From assembly GCF_900187975.1 (NCBI RefSeq), contig NZ_FZPC01000010.1:124001-188000 (forward strand): a stretch of 64,000 nucleotides of DNA, given 5' to 3'. Positions within the stretch are counted from its first letter, which is position 1, and each line of letters begins with the position of its first letter. Under the pieces are notes generated by a model. The model was not told the DNA's origin and ran no database searches. It saw only the letters and a list, made by a program, of their open reading frames with translations. A program made the translations under genes and the position numbers. Origin of the DNA: Pseudomonas delhiensis (GTDB lineage: Bacteria > Pseudomonadota > Gammaproteobacteria > Pseudomonadales > Pseudomonadaceae). Positions 8,571-16,348 of this stretch are shown piece after piece.

Positions 8571-11500
8571 ATGCGCTTCAACCTCTCCGCCTGGGCCCTG
8601 CAGAACCGACCGATCGTACTCTTCCTGATGCTGCTGCTGGGCATCGCCGGGGTGCTGTCCTACACCCAGCTCGGCCAGAGCGAGGACCCGCCCTTCACCT
8701 TCAAGGCCATGGTGGTCAAGACCAACTGGCCCGGCGCCACCGCCGAGGAGGTCTCGCGCCAGGTCACCGAGCGCATCGAGAAGAAGCTGATGGAGACCGG
8801 CGACTACGACCGCATCGTCTCCTTCTCGCGCCCGGGCGAGTCCCAGGTGACCTTCATCGCCCGCGAGGACTTCAAGTCCAGGGACATCCCCGAGCTGTGG
8901 TACCAGATCCGCAAGAAGGTCGGCGACATCCGCTACAACCTGCCGCAGGGCATCCAGGGGCCGTTCTTCAACGATGAGTTCGGCACCACCTTCGGCAACA
9001 TCTACGCGCTGTCCGGCAAGGGCTTCGACTACGCGGTGCTGAAGGACTATGCCGACCGCATCCAGCTGCAACTGCAGCGCATCAAGGACGTCGGCAAGGT
9101 CGAGCTGGTCGGCCTGCAGGACGAGAAGATCTGGATCGACCTGTCGAACACCAAGCTGGCCACCCTCGGCCTGCCCCTGGCCGCGGTGCAGAAGGCCCTG
9201 GAGGAGCAGAACGCGGTGAGCGCCACCGGCTTCTTCGAGACCGCCAGCGACCGCGTGCAACTGCGCGTGACCGGCCGTTTCGACTCGGTGGAGGACATCC
9301 GCCAGTTCCCCATCCGCGTGGGCGACCGCACCTTCCGCATCGGCGACGTGGCCGAGGTGCACCGCGGCTTCAACGACCCGCCGGCGCCGCGCATGCGCTT
9401 CATGGGCGAGGACGCCATCGGCATCGCCGTGTCGATGAAGAGCGGCGGCGACATCCTGGTCCTGGGCAAGGCCCTGGAGAACGAGTTCCAGCGCCTGCAG
9501 CAGAACCTGCCGGCGGGCATGGAGCTGCGCAAGGTGTCGGACCAGCCGGCGGCGGTGCGCGAGGGCGTGGGCGAGTTCGTCCGGGTGCTGGCCGAGGCGC
9601 TGATCATCGTGCTGCTGGTGAGCTTCTTCTCCCTGGGCCTGCGCACCGGCCTGGTGGTGGCGCTGTCGATCCCGCTGGTGCTGGCGATGACCTTCGTCTG
9701 CATGCGCTACTTCGACATCGGCCTGCACAAGATTTCCCTGGGCGCCCTGGTGCTGGCGCTGGGCCTGCTGGTGGACGACGCCATCATCGCCGTGGAGATG
9801 ATGGCGGTGAAGATGGAGCAGGGCTACGACCGCCTCAAGGCGGCCAGCTTCGCCTGGACCAGCACGGCCTTCCCGATGCTCACCGGCACCCTGGTGACCG
9901 CCGCCGGCTTCCTGCCCATCGCCACCGCGCAGTCGGGCACCGGCGAATACACCCGCTCGCTGTTCCAGGTGGTGACCATCGCGCTGCTGGTGTCCTGGAT
10001 CGCCGCGGTGGTCTTCGTGCCCTACCTGGGCGCCAAGCTGCTGCCGGACCTGGCCAAGCGCTACGCCGAGAAGCACGGCGGCAGCGACCAGGGCCACGAT
10101 CCGTACTCGACGGCCTTCTACCAGCGCTTCCGGCGCCTGGTGGAGTGGTGCGTGCGCTACCGCAAGACGGTGATAGTGCTGACGCTGCTGGCCTTCGTCG
10201 GCTCCATCGCCGCCTTCCGCCTGGTGCCGCAGCAGTTCTTCCCGCCGTCGGCGCGGCTGGAACTGCTGGTGGACCTGAAGCTGGCCGAGGGCGACTCCCT
10301 GGCCGCCACCGCCGAGCAGGCCCAGCGCCTGGAGAAACTGCTGGCCGGGCACCCGGGCATCGAGAACTACGTGGCCTACGTCGGCACCGGCTCGCCGCGC
10401 TTCTACCTGCCGCTGGACCAGCAGTTGCCGGCGGCGAGCTTCGCCCAGTTCGTGGTCCTGGCCAAGGACCTGCAGAGCCGCGAGGAAGTGCGCCAGTGGC
10501 TGATCCAGCGCATGGCCGAGGACTTCCCCTCGGTGCGCAGCCGCATCAGCCGCCTGGAGAACGGCCCGCCGGTGGGCTACCCGGTGCAGTTCCGCGTGTC
10601 CGGCGAGCACATCGCCGAGGTGCGCGCCCTGGCGCGCAAGGTGGCGGACAGGATGCGCGAGAACCCCCACGTGGTGAACGTGCACCTGGACTGGGAGGAG
10701 CCGAGCAAGGCGATCTTCCTCAACGTCGACCAGGACCGCGCCCGCGCCCTGGGCGTGAGCACCCGGGACATCTCGCAGTTCCTGCAGAGCTCGCTGACCG
10801 GCTCCACCGTCAGCTACTACCGCGAGGACAACGAGCTGATCGAGATCCTCCTGCGCGGCGACGCCCGCGAGCGCCAGGACCTGTCGCAGCTGCCGAGCCT
10901 GGCCATCCCCACCAACAACGGCCGCAGCGTGGCGCTGTCGCAGGTGGCGACCCTGGAATATGGCTTCGAGGAAGGCATCATCTGGCGGCGCAACCGCCTG
11001 CCCACGGTGACGGTGCGCGCGGACATCTACGACGACTCGCTGCCGGCGACGCTGGTCAAGCAGATCTCGCCGACCCTCGACCCGGTCCGCGCCCAGTTGC
11101 CCGACGGCTACCTGCTGGAGGTGGGCGGCACCGTGGAGGACTCGGCCAAGGGGCAGAGCTCGGTGAACGCCGGCATCCCGCTGTTCCTGGTGGTGGTGAT
11201 GACCCTGCTGATGGTCCAGCTGCGCAGCTTCTCGCGCATGGCCATGGTGTTCCTCACCGCGCCCCTGGGGCTGATCGGCGTGACCCTGTTCCTGCTGGTG
11301 TTCCAGAAGCCCTTCGGCTTCGTCGCCATGCTCGGCACCATCGCCCTGGCCGGGATGATCATGCGCAACTCGGTGATCCTGGTGGACCAGATCGAGCAGG
11401 ACATCGCCCACGGCCTGGACCGCTGGCACGCCATCATCGAGGCCACGGTGCGGCGCTTCCGCCCCATCGTGCTGACCGCCCTGGCGGCGGTGCTGGCGAT

Positions 11501-11642
11501 GATCCCGCTGTCGCGCAGCGTGTTCTTCGGGCCCATGGCGGTGGCCATCATGGGCGGCCTGATCGTCGCCACGGCGCTGACCTTGCTGTTCCTGCCGGCG
11601 CTCTACGCCGCCTGGTTCAGGGTCAAGAAGGAGCCTGCGTAG
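8571..11642 (+). CDS. mexK: RND multidrug efflux transporter, MexK-like
   Basis: A 1023-residue proton-driven inner-membrane pump with the two-fold RND layout: TM1 near residue 12-30, a first large periplasmic loop, TM2-6, a second loop from about 545, and TM7-12. LVDDAIIAVEMM carries the paired aspartates of the TM4 proton relay region, and MIMRNSVILVDQIEQD is the matching block in the C-terminal half. There is no outer-membrane factor gene beside it. In P. aeruginosa MexJK borrows OprM or OpmH, and the same is likely here. The stop TAG at 11640-11642 lies in GTAGGGCGAA, the edge motif of a repeat family found elsewhere in the window. Confidence 0.9.
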   Translation: MRFNLSAWALQNRPIVLFLMLLLGIAGVLSYTQLGQSEDPPFTFKAMVVKTNWPGATAEEVSRQVTERIEKKLMETGDYDRIVSFSRPGESQVTFIAREDFKSRDIPELWYQIRKKVGDIRYNLPQGIQGPFFNDEFGTTFGNIYALSGKGFDYAVLKDYADRIQLQLQRIKDVGKVELVGLQDEKIWIDLSNTKLATLGLPLAAVQKALEEQNAVSATGFFETASDRVQLRVTGRFDSVEDIRQFPIRVGDRTFRIGDVAEVHRGFNDPPAPRMRFMGEDAIGIAVSMKSGGDILVLGKALENEFQRLQQNLPAGMELRKVSDQPAAVREGVGEFVRVLAEALIIVLLVSFFSLGLRTGLVVALSIPLVLAMTFVCMRYFDIGLHKISLGALVLALGLLVDDAIIAVEMMAVKMEQGYDRLKAASFAWTSTAFPMLTGTLVTAAGFLPIATAQSGTGEYTRSLFQVVTIALLVSWIAAVVFVPYLGAKLLPDLAKRYAEKHGGSDQGHDPYSTAFYQRFRRLVEWCVRYRKTVIVLTLLAFVGSIAAFRLVPQQFFPPSARLELLVDLKLAEGDSLAATAEQAQRLEKLLAGHPGIENYVAYVGTGSPRFYLPLDQQLPAASFAQFVVLAKDLQSREEVRQWLIQRMAEDFPSVRSRISRLENGPPVGYPVQFRVSGEHIAEVRALARKVADRMRENPHVVNVHLDWEEPSKAIFLNVDQDRARALGVSTRDISQFLQSSLTGSTVSYYREDNELIEILLRGDARERQDLSQLPSLAIPTNNGRSVALSQVATLEYGFEEGIIWRRNRLPTVTVRADIYDDSLPATLVKQISPTLDPVRAQLPDGYLLEVGGTVEDSAKGQSSVNAGIPLFLVVVMTLLMVQLRSFSRMAMVFLTAPLGLIGVTLFLLVFQKPFGFVAMLGTIALAGMIMRNSVILVDQIEQDIAHGLDRWHAIIEATVRRFRPIVLTALAAVLAMIPLSRSVFFGPMAVAIMGGLIVATALTLLFLPALYAAWFRVKKEPA

Positions 11643-11691
11643 GGCGAAGGTGTGAGGTTGACGCCGGCCTTTCCTCCTGCAGAGGACAGCC

Positions 11692-11715
11692 CCCTCTCCC
11701 GCTTGCGGGAGAGGG
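11692..11715. repeat. CCCTCTCCCGC palindrome
   Basis: CCCTCTCCCGC and GCGGGAGAGGG form a perfect 11-base palindrome around TT. The same hairpin with similar flanks occurs at 14928-14951. It lies 50 bases after mexK and could end transcription, but there is no T-tract. The whole 11643-12057 gap (415 bases) holds only repeats. Confidence 0.75.
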
Positions 11716-11852
11716 CTGGGGAGAGGGCGCTCTTGACCCCAATGCCTACGTCACCGGGAAACGTTATCCGCCGTTTTCAACGACGGATGATACGGTCCTG
11801 GGAAGCACGGTCGTAGGAGCAACTGTCTTGCGCACCGCGCCGAAATGCTCTT

Positions 11853-11922
11853 CGTAGGAGCGAGCTTGCTCGCGAATAAACCCTGCTGCGGAGTCCGTTC
11901 GCGAGCAATCTCGCTCCTACAG
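11853..11922. repeat. Inverted pair of REP-like palindromes
   Basis: CGTAGGAGCGAGCTTGCTCG at the left and GTTCGCGAGCAATCTCGCTC plus CTACAG at the right, facing each other with about 20 bases between. This paired arrangement is typical of pseudomonad REP doublets. Confidence 0.8.
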
Positions 11923-12008
11923 GTTGCCGGAAGGCGTGGCATTTCCCTGTAGGACTCCGTCCGCGATCGGCATCGGCCACGCCGGGCGGCCCCGGTAGCA
12001 CGGCCGAC

Positions 12009-12040
12009 GGCGGATAACCGTGGACGGTTATTCGCCCTAC
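12009..12040. repeat. REP-like palindrome, GTAGGGCGAATAAC family
   Basis: GGCGGATAACCG and CGGTTATTCGCCCTAC mirror each other around TGGA. Family members are also at 55791, 55922, 60971 and 61021. This copy lies 17 bases from the end of the crotonase gene. Confidence 0.8.
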
Positions 12041-12057
12041 GAGCAGGATGTCGCGGC

Positions 12058-12891
12058 TCAGGGAATCGGCGCCCCCGAATCCCGCTCGCGCACCGCCCGG
12101 GCGAAGCCCACTTCCTCGCAACGCGCCTTGAAGCGCACGCCTTCGGGGCTGTGGCGGGTGATGCCGTCGAACAGGGTGGCGAACATCTGCGTGGTCTCCA
12201 GGCCCATGTTGTGGAAGGCCTGGTTGATCATCAGCTTCTGCATCATCAGCTGGTTCTTCGGGATGCCCTGCATGCGCGCGGCCAGGGCGTCCACCGTGGC
12301 GTCCAGTTCGGCCAGCGGCACGCTCTGGTAGACCAGCCCCAGGCGCTGGGCCTCGCGGCCATCGACCAGGTCGCCGGTGAGCAGCATGCGCTTGGCCTTC
12401 TCCGGGCCCAGGCGGTAGACCCACATGGCGGTGGTGGGGCAGCCCCAGACGCGCGCCGGCGGGTAACCGATCTGCGCTTCCTCGGCCATGACGATCAGGT
12501 CGCAGCACAGGGCTATGTCGCTGCCGCCAGCCACCGCCGGGCCGTTGACCTTGGCGATCACCGGCTTGTAACTGCGGAACAGGCTCATGAACTGCTCGGT
12601 GTTCCGCTTCATCAGCGCGTAGTCGAGCATCGGGTCCCAGGGCATTTCCTGGCTGCCATAGACGCCGCGCGGGTTCTCGGCGAAGAACTTGAGGTCGTAA
12701 CCGCTGCAGAAGCCGCGCCCGGCGCCGGTGAGGACGATGACGTGCACGGCGTCGTCGGCGTTGGCGCGGGCCACGGCCGCTTCCAGCTCGGCGGGCATGC
12801 GGTCGTCGATGGCGTTGAGCCGTTCGGGGCGGTTGAGGGTGAGGGTGGCGACGCGTCCGTCGACGCGGTACAGCACGCAGGGTTCGCTCAT
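12058..12891 (-). CDS. Crotonase-superfamily protein (enoyl-CoA hydratase/isomerase-like)
   Basis: A 277-residue cytoplasmic protein with a crotonase fold. The CoA-binding and first oxyanion-hole block GAGRGFCSGYDLKF and the second block NGPAVAGGSDIALCCDL are clear. In enoyl-CoA hydratases the next block carries two catalytic glutamates (PE...G.P..GGT). Here it reads GYPPARVWGCPTTAMW, so both glutamates seem to be replaced. Simple hydratase activity is therefore doubtful; isomerase, hydrolase or another CoA chemistry is possible. It is divergent from a TetR gene with 102 bases between, a spacer that contains a palindrome. A fatty-acid or aromatic-CoA degradation role is inference only. Confidence 0.85.
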   Translation of the reverse strand: MSEPCVLYRVDGRVATLTLNRPERLNAIDDRMPAELEAAVARANADDAVHVIVLTGAGRGFCSGYDLKFFAENPRGVYGSQEMPWDPMLDYALMKRNTEQFMSLFRSYKPVIAKVNGPAVAGGSDIALCCDLIVMAEEAQIGYPPARVWGCPTTAMWVYRLGPEKAKRMLLTGDLVDGREAQRLGLVYQSVPLAELDATVDALAARMQGIPKNQLMMQKLMINQAFHNMGLETTQMFATLFDGITRHSPEGVRFKARCEEVGFARAVRERDSGAPIP

Positions 12892-12948
12892 GGCCGGGGC
12901 TCTCGTGGTGGCTTCCTGGGATGGGGGCTTGGCTCGCTCGCGGAAATA

Positions 12949-12965
12949 AGTAAACTGAATTCACT
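12949..12965. promoter_or_regulatory. Candidate operator between crotonase and TetR genes
   Basis: AGTAAACTGAATTCACT is an imperfect palindrome (six of eight positions pair around a central G). It is centred about 65 bases from the crotonase start and 37 bases from the TetR start. It is a plausible site for the adjacent TetR protein. Confidence 0.4.
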
Positions 12966-12993
12966 TTTTCTGTCCAGCCCCGCGAGCCCCGCC

Positions 12994-13593
12994 ATGCCCG
13001 ACCTTTCGGCTAAAGCCCTGAAAACCCGCGCCAGCCTGCTGGAGGCCGCGCGCGCCGAACTGCTGGAGTTCGGCGGCGGCCTGGAGGTGGGGCGGGTGGC
13101 CGAGCGCGCGGGCGTCTCGGTGGGGCTGATCTACCGCTACTTCGCCTCCCGCGCCGGGTTGCTGGCGGCGGTGGCGGAGGACTTCTACGACCGCTACCAG
13201 GCCCAGGTGATGGCCGCCGACCCGCTGCCCCAGGCCCAGGACTGGAGCGAGCGCGAGGAGCAGCGGGTGCGCCGCGCGGTGGAGTTCGTCTATGCCGAGC
13301 CGCTGGCGCCGCTGGTGCTGGTCAGCCTGGCGCGCGAACCCGAGGTGGCGGCGCTGGAGGCCCAGCGCATCGCCGAGAACATCCGCCAGGGCGCCGACAA
13401 CATCCGCCGCGGCCAGGCCGCCGGGCAGCTCAATGCACAACTGGATGCGCAGCTGGTCTCGGCGATGATCCTCGGCGGCCTGCACCAGGCCCTGCTGGAA
13501 GCCCTGGCGCGCCAGCCCCGGCCGCCGGCCGCGCAACTGGCGCGGCAGCTGTGGCATTTCATCCGCGGCGCGCTGGCGCCCCTGTCGAACTGA
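12994..13593 (+). CDS. TetR-family transcriptional regulator
   Basis: A 199-residue regulator with a helix-turn-helix at about 30-51 (LEVGRVAERAGVSVGLIYRY) and a helical C-terminal ligand domain. The ATG at 12994 was chosen from a longer open frame because it gives a normal TetR N-terminus. The gene is divergent from the crotonase gene and 17 bases ahead of the Rieske oxygenase gene, so it probably controls both. The ligand is unknown; an acyl-CoA or the oxygenase substrate is a reasonable guess. Confidence 0.88.
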   Translation: MPDLSAKALKTRASLLEAARAELLEFGGGLEVGRVAERAGVSVGLIYRYFASRAGLLAAVAEDFYDRYQAQVMAADPLPQAQDWSEREEQRVRRAVEFVYAEPLAPLVLVSLAREPEVAALEAQRIAENIRQGADNIRRGQAAGQLNAQLDAQLVSAMILGGLHQALLEALARQPRPPAAQLARQLWHFIRGALAPLSN

Positions 13594-13610
13594 ACAGAAG
13601 GAGTCGCCCC

Positions 13611-14738
13611 ATGCAGCATGCAACCCAGGTGGAGCTGTTGAGCAAGGTCCTGGCCCTGGCCGAGCGGGGCGTTTCCGATGGCGCGGCGGAGCCGTCGTCG
13701 CTACCGGTGTCCGCCTACCTGGACGAGGAACGCTACCGTCGCGAACGCGACGAGGTGCTGCTGCGCGAGCCGGTCCTGGTGGCGCGTTCCAGCGAGATCG
13801 CCAAGGGCGCCTTCCTCACCCGCGAGCTGATGGTGCCGCTGCTGCTGACCCGCGACGAGCAAGGGCGGCTGCGGGCCTTCCTGAACGTGTGCAAGCACCG
13901 TGGCACGCAACTGGTAGGCGAGGCGGCGGGGCGCAACCGGGTGTTCGTCTGCCCCTACCACGCCTGGGCCTACAACCCGGACGGGCAACTGCGCGGCATT
14001 CCCCACGGCTACGGCTTCGAAGGCGTCGACAGGGCCTGCCTGAACCTCACCGAACTGCCGGTGGCAGAGCGCTTCGGCGCGGTCTGGGCGCGCCTTTCAC
14101 CCGGGCCGGCGCTGGACCTGGACAGCTTCTTCGGCGAAGCGCTGTGCGCCGACTTCGACAGCTTCGCCATCGACGACCACGTGCTCTTCGACCCGCGCGA
14201 CATTCGCCGCCCGGTGAACTGGAAGCTGACGGTGGACACCTTCCTGGAGAACTACCACGTGGCCAAGGCCCACCAGGCCACCATCGACCACCTGTTCTGG
14301 CCCAACCTGGGCAGCTTCGAGCGCTTCGGCCGGCACATCCGCAACTACTACGTGAAACGCAACCTGCGCGAGCTGCAGGGGCAGCCGGAAGAGCAATGGG
14401 ACCTGCGCCGCCACGGCAACCTGCTGTACCTGCTGTGGCCGAACACCCTGGTGCTGGTGGAGCCGGACCACATCGACTTCTCCAGCGTATTCCCCGACGG
14501 CCCGCTGGCCACGCGGGTGCTCAGCCACACACTGCTGCCGGAGGAGCCGCAGACGGAGAAGGCGCAGCGCTATTTCGAGAAGAACAACGAAATCCTCTAC
14601 GCTGCCCTGGAAGAAGACTTCGCCATGGCGACGCGGGTGCAGAACGGCATCCGCGCCGGCGCCAGCGAACGCCTGTGGCACGGGACCTACGAGGTGGCGC
14701 TGCGGTGGTTCCACCAGAGCCTGGAGCAGGGCTTGTAG
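13611..14738 (+). CDS. Rieske [2Fe-2S] ring-hydroxylating oxygenase, alpha subunit
   Basis: A 375-residue oxygenase component. The Rieske cluster ligands are Cys94, His96, Cys114 and His117 (CKH...CPYH). The mononuclear iron site shows NYHVAKAH with His216 and His221, and an acidic residue in EEDFAMATRVQ near the C-terminus is the likely third ligand. AGAAGGAG precedes the ATG at 13611. No reductase, ferredoxin or beta subunit is nearby, so electrons must come from a partner coded elsewhere. Relatives act on aromatic acids or on quaternary amines such as carnitine; the substrate is not readable. The stop TAG falls inside the first bases of a REP element. Confidence 0.9.
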   Translation: MQHATQVELLSKVLALAERGVSDGAAEPSSLPVSAYLDEERYRRERDEVLLREPVLVARSSEIAKGAFLTRELMVPLLLTRDEQGRLRAFLNVCKHRGTQLVGEAAGRNRVFVCPYHAWAYNPDGQLRGIPHGYGFEGVDRACLNLTELPVAERFGAVWARLSPGPALDLDSFFGEALCADFDSFAIDDHVLFDPRDIRRPVNWKLTVDTFLENYHVAKAHQATIDHLFWPNLGSFERFGRHIRNYYVKRNLRELQGQPEEQWDLRRHGNLLYLLWPNTLVLVEPDHIDFSSVFPDGPLATRVLSHTLLPEEPQTEKAQRYFEKNNEILYAALEEDFAMATRVQNGIRAGASERLWHGTYEVALRWFHQSLEQGL

Positions 14739-14783
14739 GAGCGGGCCCTGCCCGCGAATCGCGCGCAGGGCGCGCTCCTACAG
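14735..14783. repeat. REP-like palindrome overlapping the oxygenase stop codon
   Basis: It begins GTAGGAGCGGGCCCTGCCCG and ends GCAGGGCGCGCTCCTACAG. Its first bases contain the TAG stop of the Rieske gene. The same unit occurs three times at 51777-52154. Confidence 0.85.
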
Positions 14784-14843
14784 GTGGGACAGCGGTGGCG
14801 GGGTAGGACTCCGTCCGCGATGGGCTGAGCCCGTGCATGGCTG

Positions 14844-14865
14844 TCGCGGATAAATCCGCTCCTAC
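14844..14865. repeat. Short REP-like element
   Basis: TCGCGGATAAATCCGCTCCT then AC. Its right half matches the CCGCTCCTACAG end of the REP units at 51777-52154. Confidence 0.5.
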
Positions 14866-14927
14866 GGTTCCAGGAACGCACAGCCGTCACCGGATGACGC
14901 CTGTCTACCAGGCAACTCAGGACAGCC

Positions 14928-14951
14928 CCCTCTCCCGCTTGCGGGAGAGGG
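14928..14951. repeat. CCCTCTCCCGC palindrome, second copy
   Basis: CCCTCTCCCGC and GCGGGAGAGGG around TT. It shares the flanks ACAGCCC and GGGC with 11692-11715. The 14739-15023 gap contains no gene. Confidence 0.75.
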
Positions 14952-15023
14952 CCGGGGTGAGGGCGCGAAGCCACCCGATACGACGATGCAACCGGGAAAC
15001 ACCCTTCGCGAGTTCCGCAGGCC

Positions 15024-15701
15024 TCAGAGCGCCCCGAAAACCTTCTTCGCCAGACTGGTAGCCGCCCCCGCCGGATTCTCGCGAATCCCCTTCTCCTGCT
15101 GGGCAATCACCTTGAACAGCCCATCCAGCGCCTGCTCGGTAACGTAGCCCTCGACGTTCGCATCCTTGGCATCGACCACGCCGAAGGCCGCGGCCTGGCT
15201 GGCGAAGGCGTTGTACTGCTTGGCCAGGCCGACCTTGTCGGTGGCCTGCTTGACGATCGGCAGGAAGCGCTGGCGCAGCTGTTCGCGGCTGCTGCGCTCC
15301 AGGTACTGGGTGGCGGAATCGTCGGCGCCGGCGAGGATGCCCTTGGCGTCCTGCACGGTCATTTTCTTCACCGCATCCACCAGCAGCGCCTGGGCCTGCG
15401 GCACGGCGGCCTCGGCGGCCTGGTTCATGCTGGCTTCCAACTGGTCGACCTGGGCGCCCATGCCGAACTGCTTCATCACCTTGGCGGCCTTGCCCAGCTT
15501 GCCCGGCAGCTCGATGCGCACGGCGGGGTCGTCATTGAAGCCGCCGGGCTTGCCCAACTGCTTGACGGCGATCTGCGCGCCCTGGCTCAGGGCATCCTTG
15601 AGGCCGCCGCTGGCGTCGGCCTGGCTGAGGTTGGCGAGGGACAGGGCGAAGGCATTGGCGGACAGCAGGGCGCCGGCCAGCAGGGCGGTGAAACGCAGCA
15701 T
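15024..15701 (-). CDS. DUF4197 secreted protein
   Basis: A 225-residue protein with a cleavable signal peptide (MLRFTALLAGALLSANAFA) followed by a helical, Gln/Ala-rich domain of the DUF4197 family. Family blocks include GLKDALSQG near the N-terminus and FGVVDAKDANVEGYVT, in which a Tyr-Val-Thr follows an acidic loop. It should be periplasmic. Members are common in proteobacteria and have no known role. It stands alone between repeats and the lipoprotein gene upstream. Confidence 0.88.
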   Translation of the reverse strand: MLRFTALLAGALLSANAFALSLANLSQADASGGLKDALSQGAQIAVKQLGKPGGFNDDPAVRIELPGKLGKAAKVMKQFGMGAQVDQLEASMNQAAEAAVPQAQALLVDAVKKMTVQDAKGILAGADDSATQYLERSSREQLRQRFLPIVKQATDKVGLAKQYNAFASQAAAFGVVDAKDANVEGYVTEQALDGLFKVIAQQEKGIRENPAGAATSLAKKVFGAL

Positions 15702-15813
15702 CGGGATTCCTTGTGGGGCGGGGCGGAACCTTCGCCGAGGGCCTCGGCGAAGGACGAAGGGACAAGCTTAGCGAGCCCGCGCCGGCAACGGAACCCGGCC
15801 GCGGGAGGACGGA

Positions 15814-16218
15814 TCAGCGCACCGCGTCGACGCGGATGCGCAGCGGCTGCGGATCGCTGCCGTCGAGCTTGACGCCATGGCGCTCGGTGCTGATGAACAG
15901 CAGCCTGCCGGCATTCTCGATGCGCGCGCTGACCGCATAGCTGTGGCCAGGCTTGACCTGCTGCGGGTCGTAATCGAGCTTGAAGGCAACCGGCACCTGC
16001 TGGCCGCCGGGCAGCGTCTGCGAGGCCAGCTCCACGGCCGGCGCATCGGCCAGGGAAACATCCTGCAGGCTCACCGAAACCTGCGCACCCGGCGGCAGCG
16101 CGATGCGCTGCAGGTAGAACACCTCGCCACTGAGCGAAGCATGCTGCGAAGGCGAGTTGGAAGCGCAGGCGGCGAGCACGCCGGCCATGAGCAGGAGGGG
16201 GAGGGCGGTGAGCTTCAT
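15814..16218 (-). CDS. YbaY-like lipoprotein
   Basis: A 134-residue lipoprotein: signal peptide and lipobox LAAC with the modified cysteine at 18, then one beta-rich domain. Phrases such as SGEVFYLQRIALPPGAQVSV and VPVAFKLDYD match the YbaY/pilotin-like family, which also includes META/HslJ-associated lipoproteins. The open frame runs upstream to 16452, but the start at 16218 (ATG) was chosen because it gives the lipoprotein signal. The protein is probably anchored in the outer membrane facing the periplasm. Function is not known. It lies between the DUF4197 gene and the end of the capsule operon, separated from the latter by a terminator. Confidence 0.85.
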   Translation of the reverse strand: MKLTALPLLLMAGVLAACASNSPSQHASLSGEVFYLQRIALPPGAQVSVSLQDVSLADAPAVELASQTLPGGQQVPVAFKLDYDPQQVKPGHSYAVSARIENAGRLLFISTERHGVKLDGSDPQPLRIRVDAVR

Positions 16219-16320
16219 CGGCGGATTCCTTCCGGATATAACGGACGTCATCCGACACAGCTTAGGCGCAAAGGTTGCGAGGGGGGTTGTAAACGCAGGT
16301 TTCGCTGATTTGCGGCAAAC

Positions 16321-16343
16321 AGCCCCGCCGTTGCGGCGGGGCT
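16321..16343 (-). terminator. Hairpin terminator at the end of the capsule locus
   Basis: AGCCCCGCCG and CGGCGGGGCT form a perfect 10-base stem with loop TTG (CAA in the minus-strand transcript), five bases after the gfcD stop. On the transcribed strand it is followed by GTTTG, a poor but recognisable T-rich tail. Confidence 0.6.
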
Positions 16344-16348
16344 GGGGC

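Noticed and set aside
7452-11429. A 1325-codon open frame on the minus strand opposite mexJK
   Set aside because: It is a shadow of GC-rich codons. The product is His/Gln/Arg/Ala-rich without motifs, and the + strand carries two clear genes over the same bases.
11643-16348. An integration or attachment site for the polysaccharide locus
   Set aside because: No tRNA gene, integrase or direct repeats were found at either border; only REP units occur, so the route of entry is open.
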